Of a stretch of DNA of 44,393 bases, positions 1 to 8,872 are shown piece by piece. The position numbers and the translations under genes were made by a program. The notes beneath the pieces are model-generated. The model was given only the letters and a program-made list of their open reading frames with translations. It was not told where the DNA came from and ran no database searches. Where the stretch lies: positions 1-44,393 of the forward strand of contig UCOA01000133.1 of assembly GCA_900474095.1 (NCBI GenBank). The letters run 5' to 3'. This DNA comes from Hyphomicrobiales bacterium (GTDB lineage Bacteria; Pseudomonadota; Alphaproteobacteria; Rhizobiales; Rhizobiaceae). Positions within the stretch are counted from its first letter, which is position 1. Each line of letters opens with the position of its first letter.

Positions 1-1360
1 AGCCGTCATAGGTGATCGTGTCGTTGCCTGCTCCACCGCTTATCGTATCGGCACCTGCGCCACCGACGATCGTGTCGGCGCCGGACCCGCCGGTGAGATT
101 GTCGGCCTGGTTGCTGCCCGTAACGGCGAAAGCTTCGGACTGGGCGCTCAGCGTGATGGTTACGCCGGCGGCTGCCCCGAAAGCCGAGATCGCCTCGACA
201 CCCTGAATGGATGCGTTCGTCGCCCCGAGGCTGTTAAGGTCGGTCGAGGTCGACGTCAGATTGATCGTGTCGCCGGTTCCGGTGCCAAGATTGATCGTGC
301 CTGAGCCGATGATGATCGCGTCAAGCTGGGTGCCGCTGAGGGTCACCGTGTCGGTGCCGGACGTCCCGGTGAGGTTGCCGGTTTCGACATTGCTGATCGC
401 CGGTATGGCGAGCGCCGAGATGTTGCCGTTCGCCAGGACATTCAGGACATCGGTCGTCAACAGGCCGCTGGCGAGATTGATGGTGCTGAACCCAGCCCAC
501 TGCGACGCCGTCATCGTTACATTGTCGCTGCCGCTACTTCCGGTGAGCGTCTCGATGCCGGAAATCGTGCCAAGCGAAAAGTTAACCGTCATGCCGGCCG
601 TCAGCACGATCTGGTCGCGCGTACCGCTAGCGCTGTTGGCGCCGCCATCGATCGACTCGCCGGTAACGAACTGCCCGCTGCCCAGGTTGATCGTGTCGTC
701 GCCACTGCCGGCGACGATTTCATCTGCGCCGCCGCCGCCATTGAAGGTGTCACCACTGGCGTCCTGAAGCTGAGCTACCGTGCCGCCGGAAAATCCGGTG
801 AGCGTCCCTGTCGTCGCGTTCGCCCTGTCGTTTCCGCTGGTGCCTGTGAACGTGGCCATGATCCCGGCATAGGCCATCATGCCTTCTGGCGCGAGCGGCG
901 GACGACCGGGACCGACACCGCGGTCCAGCGACCAGGTACCACCCCGGAATTCCGCGCCGACAATGCCGCTCGCAGCCGCGACGCGAGCGCCTGTCCTTGC
1001 CGCAAGCGCTTCGATGAAGGCAGCCCCCTCTTCGCCGGCGCCAGTCTCGCAGGCCCAGATCAGCAGGGCCTTTTCCGTTCCAAGTGCTCTGCCGAAGCCA
1101 GGAAGTTCGATCGTTTCGTCCTTGATCGTCTCATATGAGACCGGGCCCGCCGCGAAATTTACCTCACCCGGCCGGCCATGTGCGATCACGTGGATCGCGT
1201 CGAGGTTCGTGCGCTCCTCCAGGCTCCGCGCCATCTGGGTCACGGCCGGTTCGTCCGGCGAAAGCACGACTGCCTCGACGTCTGGTCTCAGACCGGCAAG
1301 CAGCGTCTCGAAGTCCGTTATAGCGGGGTCGATGAAAGCGATCTCACGAGAGTGGGTCAT
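1..1360 (-). CDS. DUF4347 / RTX-repeat surface protein, N-terminal 453 residues (runs off left edge)
   Basis: The frame is open from an ATG at 1358-1360 to the window edge, so the C-terminus is missing. A GGGA ribosome-binding site lies 6 nt before the ATG. Residues 1-165 resemble the DUF4347 domain: they begin MTHSREIAFIDPAITDFE and contain the conserved HVIAHGRPGEVNF and LLIWACETGAG segments. After that come long Gly/Asp/Asn/Thr-rich stretches such as NGGGGADEIVAGSGDDTIN and, near the edge, TGGSGADTIVGGAGADTISG, which match the GGxGxDxΦx calcium-binding RTX nonapeptide. DUF4347 is known at the N-terminus of large secreted cadherin/RTX proteins. There is no classical signal peptide, which fits type I secretion through a C-terminal signal outside the window. 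A role in adhesion or biofilm is inferred. The missing part may contain enzymatic or cadherin domains. Confidence 0.85.
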   Translation of the reverse strand, partial: MTHSREIAFIDPAITDFETLLAGLRPDVEAVVLSPDEPAVTQMARSLEERTNLDAIHVIAHGRPGEVNFAAGPVSYETIKDETIELPGFGRALGTEKALLIWACETGAGEEGAAFIEALAARTGARVAAASGIVGAEFRGGTWSLDRGVGPGRPPLAPEGMMAYAGIMATFTGTSGNDRANATTGTLTGFSGGTVAQLQDASGDTFNGGGGADEIVAGSGDDTINLGSGQFVTGESIDGGANSASGTRDQIVLTAGMTVNFSLGTISGIETLTGSSGSDNVTMTASQWAGFSTINLASGLLTTDVLNVLANGNISALAIPAISNVETGNLTGTSGTDTVTLSGTQLDAIIIGSGTINLGTGTGDTINLTSTSTDLNSLGATNASIQGVEAISAFGAAAGVTITLSAQSEAFAVTGSNQADNLTGGSGADTIVGGAGADTISGGAGNDTITYDG

Positions 1361-1795
1361 TATGTTTCCCGGACAATTTGGATCAATGTTGGGACATCTG
1401 GCCAGGCCTTGCGACCACGTGGATTTTGTCACGCCCACCCGGTCGCAGCCGATTACCGCCGCCCAATAGGCCGGCCAGAGCAAGCTTCTACAAACACTCA
1501 TCCTGCCAGCTTTTGATTGTCCGCAAACCTTAGCAATCGGTGTGCGCTACAACTTCTAAAGGTGGTAAGGGATGCAGCGGCCCATCCTCCAATGTGATGA
1601 TGGATTGGATGGCGTATTCCGGATGGCAATGCTGCCATCCGGCCGCTTTTTTTTTGCTGGCCCGATAGAACCCTAGAAACCAAACCTGGCCTATTCTGAA
1701 ACAAAAGGTGGACATTGAGCGTTTGTCGAGCGACACAACTTTCGCTCACCCTGTTCCGAACCGATGCACCTATTCATTGGACCTCCGTTAAAGCC
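1361..1795. other. Divergent intergenic region with orphan terminator
   Basis: These 435 bases separate the DUF4347 gene (minus) from the next gene (plus). Reading frames here are short and unlike known proteins. The notable content is the plus-strand hairpin plus T-run at 1619-1655, preceded at about 1580-1613 by a second potential hairpin with arms near CCATCC..CCAAT and ATTGGATGG. An AAGGTGG sequence at 1705-1711 precedes an in-frame TTG at 1715, a possible alternative start for the downstream gene. No clear sigma70 promoter was found. Confidence 0.5.
1619..1655 (+). terminator. Orphan Rho-independent terminator
   Basis: A perfect 10-bp stem CCGGATGGCA / TGCCATCCGG with a 4-nt loop is followed by CCGC and nine T residues on the plus strand. 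No plus-strand gene lies upstream within the window, so it should end either a small RNA or an attenuated leader of the gene at 1796. It has no T-run in the minus direction. Confidence 0.8.
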
Positions 1796-2740
1796 ATGAC
1801 GCCGTCGTCAGAGATCGAAAGCCCAACCAGCTCGTCCGCCGAGATTGAGGCATTTGCGTCGAATCCGGCCCTGTTTGCGGTGCTGCAGCAAGGCGCGCGA
1901 CACATGATCGGGCTTTATGATCAATTTCCAAGGATCGGCCGCATGGTCGCCGCCCAGCAGAAGTGGCTCCTCACCCAGGCTGCCTATGCGCTGCACGTGC
2001 AGAGAAACCCGGCCGACCCCCTTTCCGGCATCACGGCGGCGCGGCTTCTCGACATCATCGGCGAATTCGGCGCCGCCAGCCGCAACACGGCGACAGCCTT
2101 TCTGGCCGAGTTGCTTGCCTACAAGCTGATCCGCGACGTACCGGGATCACCCAGTAAACGCAGCCGCCCGCTAGAGCCGACGGAAGCCAGCCACCAAGCG
2201 ATGATGCTGTGGTTCCGCGGCCAGATGCGCAGCCTCGACCTTCTCGATGGCGGTGGGCGCGTCACGCGACTGGAGGCCAATCCGGAAATTTTTCACCGCG
2301 CCCAGCCAATCGCAGCCAAGCGGCTGATCGCCAACAGGGCATGGCGCGAGCCGCCGCTCAGTATCTCCAGTTTCGTCTGGACCGAATATGGCGGGTTGAT
2401 CCTCGACGATTTCGTTTCGCGGATCGTCAATGTCATACCCAAGGACGGCTACCACTGGGTCGAGGACCTTCGCTTCGCAGAATTGTCCAACCACTATTCC
2501 CTGTCGCGCACGCATATCCGGCGCCTCTTCGCCCGCGCCGAAGCGCTCGGTTCGCTTGGCTGGCAGGACCGGAGCAACAACCGGAACAAGCTATGGGTCG
2601 CGGTTTCGTTCATTGAGGACTACAAGCGCTGGCAATCGATCAAGTTCTGCGCTCTGGACCGGGCCTTTGACGAAGCAGTCCGCTCGATTGACGGAGACCG
2701 CCTCGAAGCGAACGCCGATGCGCGGCCGTCAGACGTTTGA
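1796..2740 (+). CDS. Protein of unknown function with two HTH-like segments
   Basis: This gene encodes 314 residues from ATG 1796. An in-frame TTG at 1715, preceded by AAGGTGG, would add 27 residues. I do not recognise a named family. Two segments look like DNA-binding helix-turn-helix units: one around ITAARLLDIIGEFGAASRN followed by TATAFLAELLAYKLI, and one near the C-terminus around RFAELSNHYSLSRTHIRRLF followed by ARAEALGSLGW. No signal peptide or membrane segment is present, so the product should be cytoplasmic. Similar spacing of two winged-helix-like units occurs in some MarR/GntR-type regulators, but a regulatory role is inferred only. The 3' end overlaps the convergent GFA gene by 12 bases. 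Confidence 0.75.
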   Translation: MTPSSEIESPTSSSAEIEAFASNPALFAVLQQGARHMIGLYDQFPRIGRMVAAQQKWLLTQAAYALHVQRNPADPLSGITAARLLDIIGEFGAASRNTATAFLAELLAYKLIRDVPGSPSKRSRPLEPTEASHQAMMLWFRGQMRSLDLLDGGGRVTRLEANPEIFHRAQPIAAKRLIANRAWREPPLSISSFVWTEYGGLILDDFVSRIVNVIPKDGYHWVEDLRFAELSNHYSLSRTHIRRLFARAEALGSLGWQDRSNNRNKLWVAVSFIEDYKRWQSIKFCALDRAFDEAVRSIDGDRLEANADARPSDV

Positions 2741-3127
2741 CTGCGCAAACTTCGGCAGGTTGTCGTCGATCTCGTAAAAATCGCCCTTGTCGGCACAGAA
2801 GATGTGATAGCCGAACGCCAGTCCGGTTGGCGGTTCGAACGCGCCGGCCATGATCGAGGTGTAGTCAAGGCCATCCATCTTCCAGAACAGCGCCGAACCA
2901 CAGATCCTGCAGAAACCCCGGCGTGCTTGCGGGCTCGAGCGATACCAGGTGATTTGGTCAGCCCCTTCGAGCTCCAGTTCGCTGTCAAGAACATTGGTCG
3001 CCGCATAATAGAGCCCCGTCTGTTTGCGGCACTGCGAGCAGTGGCAGGCGATCACCTCCCGCAATCCTCCCCGCGTATGAAAACGGACCGCGCCGCAGTT
3101 GCAGGAACCAGTATGCTCTTCCACCAT
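2729..3127 (-). CDS. GFA / CENP-V family zinc-binding protein
   Basis: This gene encodes 132 residues from ATG 3127. GAGGGA precedes that ATG at about 7 nt, whereas the ATG at 3133 directly abuts it. The protein is one GFA/CENP-V domain: SCNCGAVRF (residues 8-16), CHCSQCRKQTG (about 29-39) and GFCRICGSALFW (about 71-82) supply the paired cysteines that bind two zinc ions in this family. The family is named after glutathione-dependent formaldehyde-activating enzyme, but most bacterial members have no proven substrate, and glutathione-adduct or formaldehyde chemistry here is only a family-level guess. It is soluble. It stands alone, with the aroG terminator just upstream. Confidence 0.88.
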   Translation of the reverse strand: MVEEHTGSCNCGAVRFHTRGGLREVIACHCSQCRKQTGLYYAATNVLDSELELEGADQITWYRSSPQARRGFCRICGSALFWKMDGLDYTSIMAGAFEPPTGLAFGYHIFCADKGDFYEIDDNLPKFAQSNV

Positions 3128-3170
3128 GCTCATTCCCTCAAGCTTTGATGGCCCGTCCAGCGGGCATGAA

Positions 3171-3204
3171 AAAACCGGGCCAGCATCTTCGGCCGGCCCG
3201 GTTT
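3171..3204 (-). terminator. Rho-independent terminator of aroG
   Basis: The stem is AAACCGGGCC (3172-3181) with GGCCCGGTTT (3195-3204) and a 13-nt loop. On the minus strand it is followed by a run of six T residues. It lies about 55 nt after the aroG stop codon. Confidence 0.8.
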
Positions 3205-3257
3205 CGTCAATTTCAATTCATTCAGCCGAGGATCAGCGGCGCTGATCGGCCCCACGA

Positions 3258-4631
3258 TCAGCCATTCACGACCATCCGCTTCTCGTCGCGGCCGCCCTTC
3301 ATGCGCTCGGCAAGAAGGAAGGCGAGTTCAAGCGCCTGGTCGGCGTTGAGGCGCGGATCGCAATGAGTGTGGTAACGATCGGCCAGATCGGCGCCGGAGA
3401 GCGCGCGGGCGCCGCCGGTACATTCGGTGACATCGTTGCCGGTCATCTCGATATGGATGCCGCCCGGATGCGTGCCTTCGGCCCGATGGATCTGGAAGAA
3501 GCTTTCGACTTCCGACAGGATCCGCTCGAACGGCCGGGTCTTGTAATTGTTGAGCGTGATCGTGTTGCCATGCATCGGGTCGCAGGACCAGACGACTTTG
3601 CGGCCTTCCTTCTCGACGGCGCGGATAAGGCGCGGCAGGTGCTCGGCAACCTTGTCGTGGCCGAAGCGGCAGATCAGCGTCAGGCGGCCGGCCTCGTTCT
3701 GCGGGTTGAGCAGGTCGATAAGCTCGATCAGGCCGTCGCCCGTCAGCGACGGACCGCACTTCAGACCGAGCGGGTTCTTGATCCCACGGCAGTATTCGAT
3801 ATGCGCATGGTCGGGCTGGCGAGTGCGGTCGCCGATCCAGATCATGTGGCCGGACGTCGCGTACCAGTCGCCGGAGGTCGAATCGACGCGGGTGAGCGCC
3901 TGCTCGTAGCCGAGCAGCAGGGCCTCGTGGCTGGTGAAGAAATCGGTCTCGCGCAGGCTCGGATGGTTCTCGGACGTGATGCCGATCGCCTTCATGAAGT
4001 CCATGGTTTCGGAGATTCGGTCCGCCAGCTTGCGGTAGCGTTCGGCCTGCGGGCTGTCCTTGACGAAACCGAGCATCCACTGGTGCACGTTTTCGAGATT
4101 GGCGTAACCGCCCATCGCAAAGGCGCGCAGCAGATTGAGCGTCGCAGCCGACTGGCGGTACGCCATGATCTGACGTTCCGGATCCGGAATACGGGCCTTT
4201 TCGTTGAACTCGATGCCGTTGATGATGTCGCCGCGATAGCTCGGCAGTTCAACGTCGCCCTGCTTTTCGATGTTGGAAGAACGCGGCTTGGCGAACTGAC
4301 CGGCGATGCGGCCGACCTTGACGACCGGCTGCTGGGCGCCGAAAGTCAGCACGACGGCCATCTGCAGGAACGCGCGGAAGAAGTCGCGGATCGTATCGGC
4401 TCCGTGTTCGGCGAAGCTCTCGGCGCAATCGCCACCCTGCAGCAGGAAGCCCTTGCCTTCCGACACATTGGCAAGCTGGCTCTTCAGACGGCGTGCCTCG
4501 CCCGCAAAGACCAGCGGCGGATAGGTCGTAAGCTGCGCTTCGGTTGCGTTCAGCGCTGCCAAATCCGGAAAATCCGGCACCTGCTGAATGGGCTTCTGCC
4601 GCCAGCTGTTCGGTGTCCAATTCTGTGCCAT
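3258..4631 (-). CDS. aroG: 3-deoxy-7-phosphoheptulonate synthase, class II
   Basis: This enzyme condenses phosphoenolpyruvate with erythrose 4-phosphate to DAHP, the first step of the shikimate pathway to aromatic amino acids. The 457-residue product is full length for the class II (plant-like) family. It starts [17 protein letters not shown] and carries [11 protein letters not shown] at residues 63-73, where Cys69 corresponds to the metal-binding cysteine of this class. Other conserved blocks are [44 protein letters not shown] and [21 protein letters not shown] 4631 is preferred because AGGTG lies 7 nt upstream; a GTG at 4640 would add three residues. It is monocistronic with its own terminator. 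No leader-peptide attenuator was seen. Class II enzymes are called aroG or aroF in different genomes. Confidence 0.95.
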   Translation of the reverse strand: MAQNWTPNSWRQKPIQQVPDFPDLAALNATEAQLTTYPPLVFAGEARRLKSQLANVSEGKGFLLQGGDCAESFAEHGADTIRDFFRAFLQMAVVLTFGAQQPVVKVGRIAGQFAKPRSSNIEKQGDVELPSYRGDIINGIEFNEKARIPDPERQIMAYRQSAATLNLLRAFAMGGYANLENVHQWMLGFVKDSPQAERYRKLADRISETMDFMKAIGITSENHPSLRETDFFTSHEALLLGYEQALTRVDSTSGDWYATSGHMIWIGDRTRQPDHAHIEYCRGIKNPLGLKCGPSLTGDGLIELIDLLNPQNEAGRLTLICRFGHDKVAEHLPRLIRAVEKEGRKVVWSCDPMHGNTITLNNYKTRPFERILSEVESFFQIHRAEGTHPGGIHIEMTGNDVTECTGGARALSGADLADRYHTHCDPRLNADQALELAFLLAERMKGGRDEKRMVVNG

Positions 4632-4829
4632 GTCAATCACCTGTTCTCTTGCACGAGGTCCGCCGCGTCCCGGTTAGGCCTGGTCAACGCTGGTTTGAAA
4701 CGGGATCTGAATCGTGTTTCCAGCGGCCCAATTCCTGACCGCAGCTCCCCTTGCCGGGAAAACGGCGATTTTGCGGATGCGGGCTTATAAACGTTAACAT
4801 GGGGATTGAAAAGCGATTGTTCCGGCAAA

Positions 4830-4855
4830 GTGCGCGTTGCCAGATGTCAGCGCAC
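4830..4855 (-). terminator. Possible weak terminator of gor
   Basis: A 6-bp GC-rich stem GTGCGC / GCGCAC with a 14-nt loop lies about 40 nt past the gor stop codon. Only TTT follows on the minus strand, so this call is weak. Confidence 0.3.
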
Positions 4856-4893
4856 ACTCCGGTTCCGGTTCGAATTTTGCCGTCGCTCCGGCG

Positions 4894-6285
4894 TCAGCCG
4901 ACCCTTGCGCCATCTTTGATACGGTAGCTCGGAGTATACATCGTCACCAACTCCTCGGACGCCGTCGGATGCACAGCCATGGTGCGGTCGAAATCGTCCT
5001 TGGTGCAGCCCGCTTTCAGCGTAATTCCAAGCAGTTGCGCCATCTCGCCAGCCTCATGGCCAAGGATATGGGCACCCACGACTTTACGGTCAGCGGAATT
5101 GACGATCAGCTTCATAATCGTCTTTTCGCCACGTCCCGACAGCGTCGCCTTCATCGGCCGGAACTCGGCCCGGTAGATTTCCAGCTCGCCATATTTTTTC
5201 ACGGCATCCTCCTCCGAGAGCCCGACCGTGCCGATTTCCGGCTGCGAGAAGACGGCGGTAGCGATCAGGTCGTGATCCGGGGAGACCGGATTATGTTTGT
5301 ATTCCGTTTCGATGAAGCACATGGCCTCGTGGATCGCAACCGGCGTCAACTGAACGCGGTCCGTCACGTCGCCCAGCGCATAGACGCCCGGAGCGCTGGT
5401 GCGTGAAAACGCATCGACGACGATCGCGCCGCGCTCGTTGACCGTTACGCCCGCCGCTTCCAGCCCAAGCCCCTTCGTGTTCGGCACGCGGCCAAGCGCC
5501 AGCATCACCTTGTCTACCGTCAGCGTCCCGTGTTTCAGTGTTTCAGCAGCCAGTTTGCCGTCGGCTGTCTTGACGATCGATTGCAGCAAGTCCTCGCACA
5601 GGATGCGAATGCCCTTCTCTTCCATCGCCGCATGGAGCCCCCGCCGCATATCCTGGTCGAAACGCGACAGGATTTCCTTGCCGCGATAGATCAGCGTCGT
5701 CTCGACGCCGAGACCATGGAAGATATTGGCGAATTCGACGGCGATATAACCGCCGCCGGCAATGACGATCGACCTCGGCAGCTCCGGAAGATCGAAAGCC
5801 TCGTTGGAGCTGATGCAGAGCTCATGACCAGGCAGCGCCTCATGTGGCGTCGGGTGCCCACCGACGGCGATGACGATGCGGTCGGCCGTCACAGTCTTTC
5901 CGGTCGCAGCAAGCCGGATGCTGTTCGGCCCGGTCAGTTCAGCCCGCGTGTTGAGAATTTCCGCGCCGGCGTTGGCAAGTCCCTTCTGGTAGAGGCCTTC
6001 CAATCGCGTGATTTCCTTCTCCTTGGCAGCGACGAGCCTCGTCCAGTCGAATGTGCGTTCGCCAACGCTCCAGCCAAAACCTTCCGCATCCTCGAAATGC
6101 TCGGTGAACTGCGACGCATAGACATAGAGTTTCTTCGGCACGCAGCCGCGGATGACGCAGGTGCCGCCATACCGGAACTCCTCGGCGATGGCGACCTTCT
6201 TGCCCATGGCAGCCGCGAGGCGCGCGCTGCGCACGCCGCCGGAACCACCGCCAATAACGAAAAGGTCATAATCGAAAGACGTCAT
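4894..6285 (-). CDS. gor: Glutathione-disulfide reductase
   Basis: This flavoenzyme reduces oxidised glutathione with NADPH in the cytoplasm and keeps the thiol pool reduced. The 463 residues match the family length. Visible motifs are FAD-binding GGGSGG (12-17), the redox-active disulfide in GGTCVIRGCVPKK (Cys43 and Cys48), the NADPH Rossmann segment starting GGGYIAVEFANIFHG, the second FAD motif VYALGDVTDRVQLTPVAI, and the C-terminal HPTASEE with catalytic His439. The CVIRGCVPKK variant is the form typical of glutathione reductase rather than dihydrolipoamide dehydrogenase. ATG 6285 begins MTSFDYDLFVIGGG, leaving no room for an earlier start in the family alignment. The upstream neighbour on the same strand is the DUF2059 gene, but a terminator separates them. 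Confidence 0.95.
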   Translation of the reverse strand: MTSFDYDLFVIGGGSGGVRSARLAAAMGKKVAIAEEFRYGGTCVIRGCVPKKLYVYASQFTEHFEDAEGFGWSVGERTFDWTRLVAAKEKEITRLEGLYQKGLANAGAEILNTRAELTGPNSIRLAATGKTVTADRIVIAVGGHPTPHEALPGHELCISSNEAFDLPELPRSIVIAGGGYIAVEFANIFHGLGVETTLIYRGKEILSRFDQDMRRGLHAAMEEKGIRILCEDLLQSIVKTADGKLAAETLKHGTLTVDKVMLALGRVPNTKGLGLEAAGVTVNERGAIVVDAFSRTSAPGVYALGDVTDRVQLTPVAIHEAMCFIETEYKHNPVSPDHDLIATAVFSQPEIGTVGLSEEDAVKKYGELEIYRAEFRPMKATLSGRGEKTIMKLIVNSADRKVVGAHILGHEAGEMAQLLGITLKAGCTKDDFDRTMAVHPTASEELVTMYTPSYRIKDGARVG

Positions 6286-6424
6286 GCTGAAATAACTCCC
6301 GGACGGGTCAAATGCGAAAGAAGGCCGGTCGCCTGGAAAGCCGGGGCCGGATCAGCCATGCCGGATCCTTCCGGCGATTGCCGCCATGTGTTGCTGATAT
6401 AGGGTCGAGCACTACAAAATGAAA

Positions 6425-6447
6425 AGCCCGGAATGACCCGGGCTCTT
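6425..6447 (-). terminator. Rho-independent terminator of the DUF2059 gene
   Basis: The stem AGCCCGG (6425-6431) / CCGGGCT (6438-6444) has a 6-nt loop. On the minus strand it is followed by TTTTCATTTT. It lies between the DUF2059 gene and gor. Confidence 0.75.
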
Positions 6448-6489
6448 CAATTCATCATCAGCGTGCGCCCGTCGAAACCGGCAGGCCGC

Positions 6490-7044
6490 TTATTGGGCCG
6501 GCTTTTCGGTCGTAGTGGCACCTGGCACCGGCTGCTGGCCGGCGGTCAGGGTCGCACCGAGTTCCTTGGTGGCAGCCGTGTTGAGGTCGCGGGAAATGCC
6601 CGCCGCCCAGATATCGGCAGCCTTGATCATTTCGCGCGAGGCGATCGGTCCATCCTTCAGAAGCTTCTTGCCCGCGTCCGACGTGTAGAAAGCCGTAATG
6701 GCGTTCAGCTGATCGACGGTGAAGGTCTTTGCGTAGATCGTCGCGGCCTCCCGCTCCAGATCGGCGCGGCGCACAGCAAGCTCGAGCGCCTTTTCATCAA
6801 CCGTCTTGGTGATCAATTCCTGATGGTTCGGCGAGGACTGGATCAAAGTCGTCTTCAGGCGTTCGGCAAGATTCGGCAGAATATTGTCGAAGCCGTTGGT
6901 GGCGTTGATGGCCTCGATCGCTGCGCGGGCAGCCTTGACCTGCTCGTCCGTTACATCCTGCGCCCGCAAGGCAGGAACCATGACGGCGGAAAGGATGATG
7001 GCGGTTGCAGCCACTGTACGGCCGAGACCTGCGAGATTGATCAT
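6490..7044 (-). CDS. DUF2059 domain-containing exported protein
   Basis: The product is 184 residues. An N-terminal hydrophobic signal (residues 7-27, MINLAGLGRTVAATAIILSA, ending near ALRAQD) suggests export to the periplasm. The mature part is helical and ends its conserved region with the family-typical ITAFYTSDAGKKLLKDGP, which identifies DUF2059. The C-terminal 20 residues are Pro/Thr-rich and probably unstructured. The molecular function of DUF2059 is not known. The position between gor and rpiA is, as I recall, conserved in rhizobia. Its own terminator and a 170-bp gap from rpiA suggest an independent transcript. Confidence 0.88.
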   Translation of the reverse strand: MINLAGLGRTVAATAIILSAVMVPALRAQDVTDEQVKAARAAIEAINATNGFDNILPNLAERLKTTLIQSSPNHQELITKTVDEKALELAVRRADLEREAATIYAKTFTVDQLNAITAFYTSDAGKKLLKDGPIASREMIKAADIWAAGISRDLNTAATKELGATLTAGQQPVPGATTTEKPAQ

Positions 7045-7215
7045 ATCTGAAACGCTCCTGTCAGTTGACGCCGGGTTCCGTGCGCGTCTTGCTCCTGCGA
7101 ACCCCGCATATCCAATTTCAAAGCCGCCGCCACCATCGGGCTCGATCCCTTAGGCGGCAACGCTGTCGTAACACTCCGCCGCGTCCGCCTTCGGCCACGG
7201 CTGGAAATCTCGCCT

Positions 7216-7908
7216 CTAGGCCGTCATCACCCGCGCCCCCGCCGGACCGGCAATGATGGCAAGGGAAGCGATGCCGATGAATAGCCCGTGTTCGACCACG
7301 CCGGGAATAGCATTGAGTTCATGTGCCAGCGCATCTGCATCAGGAATACGGCCAAAAGATGCATCCAGAATCAAATGTCCGCCGTCGGTCATGAAGGCTC
7401 CGTCGCCGGAGGCGCGCACGACGACTTCGCCGGAAAGCCCCTGCCGTGCGGCAAGTTTTTCGACCGCAATACGCGTGGCGGCAAGCCCGAAGGAATTGAC
7501 CTCGATCGGTAGCTTGAAGGCGCCAAGCGTATCGACGACCTTCGTTTCGTCGGCAATCACGATCATCCGCGATGAAGCGCAGGCAACGATCTTCTCACGC
7601 AGCAGCGCGCCGCCGCCGCCCTTGATGAGGCGCAGCTTGCCGTCCACCTCGTCGGCGCCATCGACCGTCAGATCCAGTTCGGGAAGCTCGTCCAGCGACT
7701 TCAGCGGCACCCCAAGTTCCAAACAAAGCCGTGCCGTACGTTCCGACGTGGGCACGCCCTCGATCCGAAAGCCCGACGCCACCTTTTCGGCGAGCAGACG
7801 AACGAACTCCTCCGCGGTCGAACCCGTGCCGATGCCGAGCCGCATCCCGTCTTCGACATAGTCGAGTGCTGCCGCTGCAGCCTTGATCTTCATTTCACGG
7901 GCGTCCAT
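7216..7908 (-). CDS. rpiA: Ribose-5-phosphate isomerase A
   Basis: This enzyme interconverts ribose 5-phosphate and ribulose 5-phosphate in the pentose phosphate pathway. The 230-residue product begins [15 protein letters not shown] at ATG 7908; a TTG at 7926 would add six residues but overlaps the GGGGAG ribosome-binding sequence. Conserved family blocks are [11 protein letters not shown] (25-35, phosphate binding), [12 protein letters not shown] with catalytic acids, [16 protein letters not shown] with the catalytic Lys, and LPIEVNSFG. The length fits type A rather than RpiB. It is transcribed away from gph, with 221 bp between the two starts. Confidence 0.95.
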   Translation of the reverse strand: MDAREMKIKAAAAALDYVEDGMRLGIGTGSTAEEFVRLLAEKVASGFRIEGVPTSERTARLCLELGVPLKSLDELPELDLTVDGADEVDGKLRLIKGGGGALLREKIVACASSRMIVIADETKVVDTLGAFKLPIEVNSFGLAATRIAVEKLAARQGLSGEVVVRASGDGAFMTDGGHLILDASFGRIPDADALAHELNAIPGVVEHGLFIGIASLAIIAGPAGARVMTA

Positions 7909-8129
7909 GCGCCGCGCACTCCCCAAATCTTATCCCACGGACCAGAGCGAAGACGCCCGGTCCTTTTTTCCGCTGAGACGTTTACACGGCTGCCACGGCA
8001 AACAAAAGCCCAAATAGCAGGCGAGATACAAATGGCCGTCACGGCTTACCGCCTAAAGTGGCGATTGCTTTTTCCCGCCGGTTCCCCTACCCGATCCCCA
8101 TCATTTCGCAGTTGTCCCAAGAGGTTTCC

Positions 8130-8807
8130 GTGTCCGCATCCGTTGTCGTCTTTGATCTTGATGGAACCCTGGTCGATACTGCACCGGATCTCGTCGCAAG
8201 CCTCAATCACGCCGTCACCCAGGCCGGCCTTGCGCCGGTTACCTATCACGACCTCACCCACCTCGTCGGACACGGCGCCAAGGCGATGATAGAGCGTACG
8301 TTCACGCTACGCGGCAAGACGCTCAGCGCCAGCGATCTCGACTGGCAGATGAAGGAATTTGTCGATTTCTATCACGGTTCGATGCCGGGCGATTCCATTC
8401 CTTATCCGGGCGTCATCGCAGCCATGGACCGGCTCTCTGCCGCCGGCTATACACTCGCCGTCTGCACCAACAAGCTTGAAATGCTGGCGAAAAGCCTGCT
8501 GGAAGGGCTCGACCTCACCCCTCGCTTCGCGGCAATCACGGGCGGCGACACGTTTCATGTGCGCAAGCCGGATGCCGAGCACCTCTTGTCCACCATCCGC
8601 CTTGCCGGCGGCACTCCGCAAAAATCCGTGATGATCGGCGACAGCCTCAACGACGTCCTCGTCGCCCGCAACGCGTCCGTTCGCTCGATCGGCATCCCAT
8701 TCGGCTATTCCGACGTGCCGGTCGAAAGCCTGGCGCCTGATCGCGTCATCCGTCATTTCGACGAACTGACCCCGGACCTGATCGAGCGACTGATCGCGCA
8801 GGCATGA
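8130..8807 (+). CDS. gph: Phosphoglycolate phosphatase (HAD superfamily)
   Basis: The product is predicted to dephosphorylate 2-phosphoglycolate, a by-product of DNA repair and of oxygenase activity. It is a HAD subfamily IA protein of 225 residues. Motif I is VVVFDLDGTLVDT (Asp9 nucleophile, Asp11), motif II lies at LAVCTNK, the motif III lysine is in HVRKPDAEHL, and motif IV is MIGDSLNDVLVARNA. GTG 8130 is the chosen start because AAGAGG lies 6 nt upstream and the protein then begins directly at the HAD core; an ATG at 8058 would add 24 residues without family support. HAD substrate range is broad, so the exact substrate is inferred from the family. A strong bidirectional terminator follows. 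Confidence 0.88.
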   Translation: MSASVVVFDLDGTLVDTAPDLVASLNHAVTQAGLAPVTYHDLTHLVGHGAKAMIERTFTLRGKTLSASDLDWQMKEFVDFYHGSMPGDSIPYPGVIAAMDRLSAAGYTLAVCTNKLEMLAKSLLEGLDLTPRFAAITGGDTFHVRKPDAEHLLSTIRLAGGTPQKSVMIGDSLNDVLVARNASVRSIGIPFGYSDVPVESLAPDRVIRHFDELTPDLIERLIAQA

Positions 8808-8823
8808 AAATCAGGCAGGCATG

Positions 8824-8850
8824 AAAAAGGCGACTCGAAGTCGCCTTTTT
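8824..8850. terminator. Bidirectional terminator between gph and the YkuD gene
   Basis: A perfect 12-bp inverted repeat, AAAAAGGCGACT / AGTCGCCTTTTT, has a 3-nt loop and A/T runs on both sides. It can serve both convergent genes. Confidence 0.9.
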
Positions 8851-8872
8851 GGAATCATCGCTGTCGCAGCAC

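Noticed and set aside
3363-4790. 475-codon open frame on the plus strand
   Set aside because: It is antisense to aroG, whose protein is clearly recognised; the frame exists because of GC-biased codon use.
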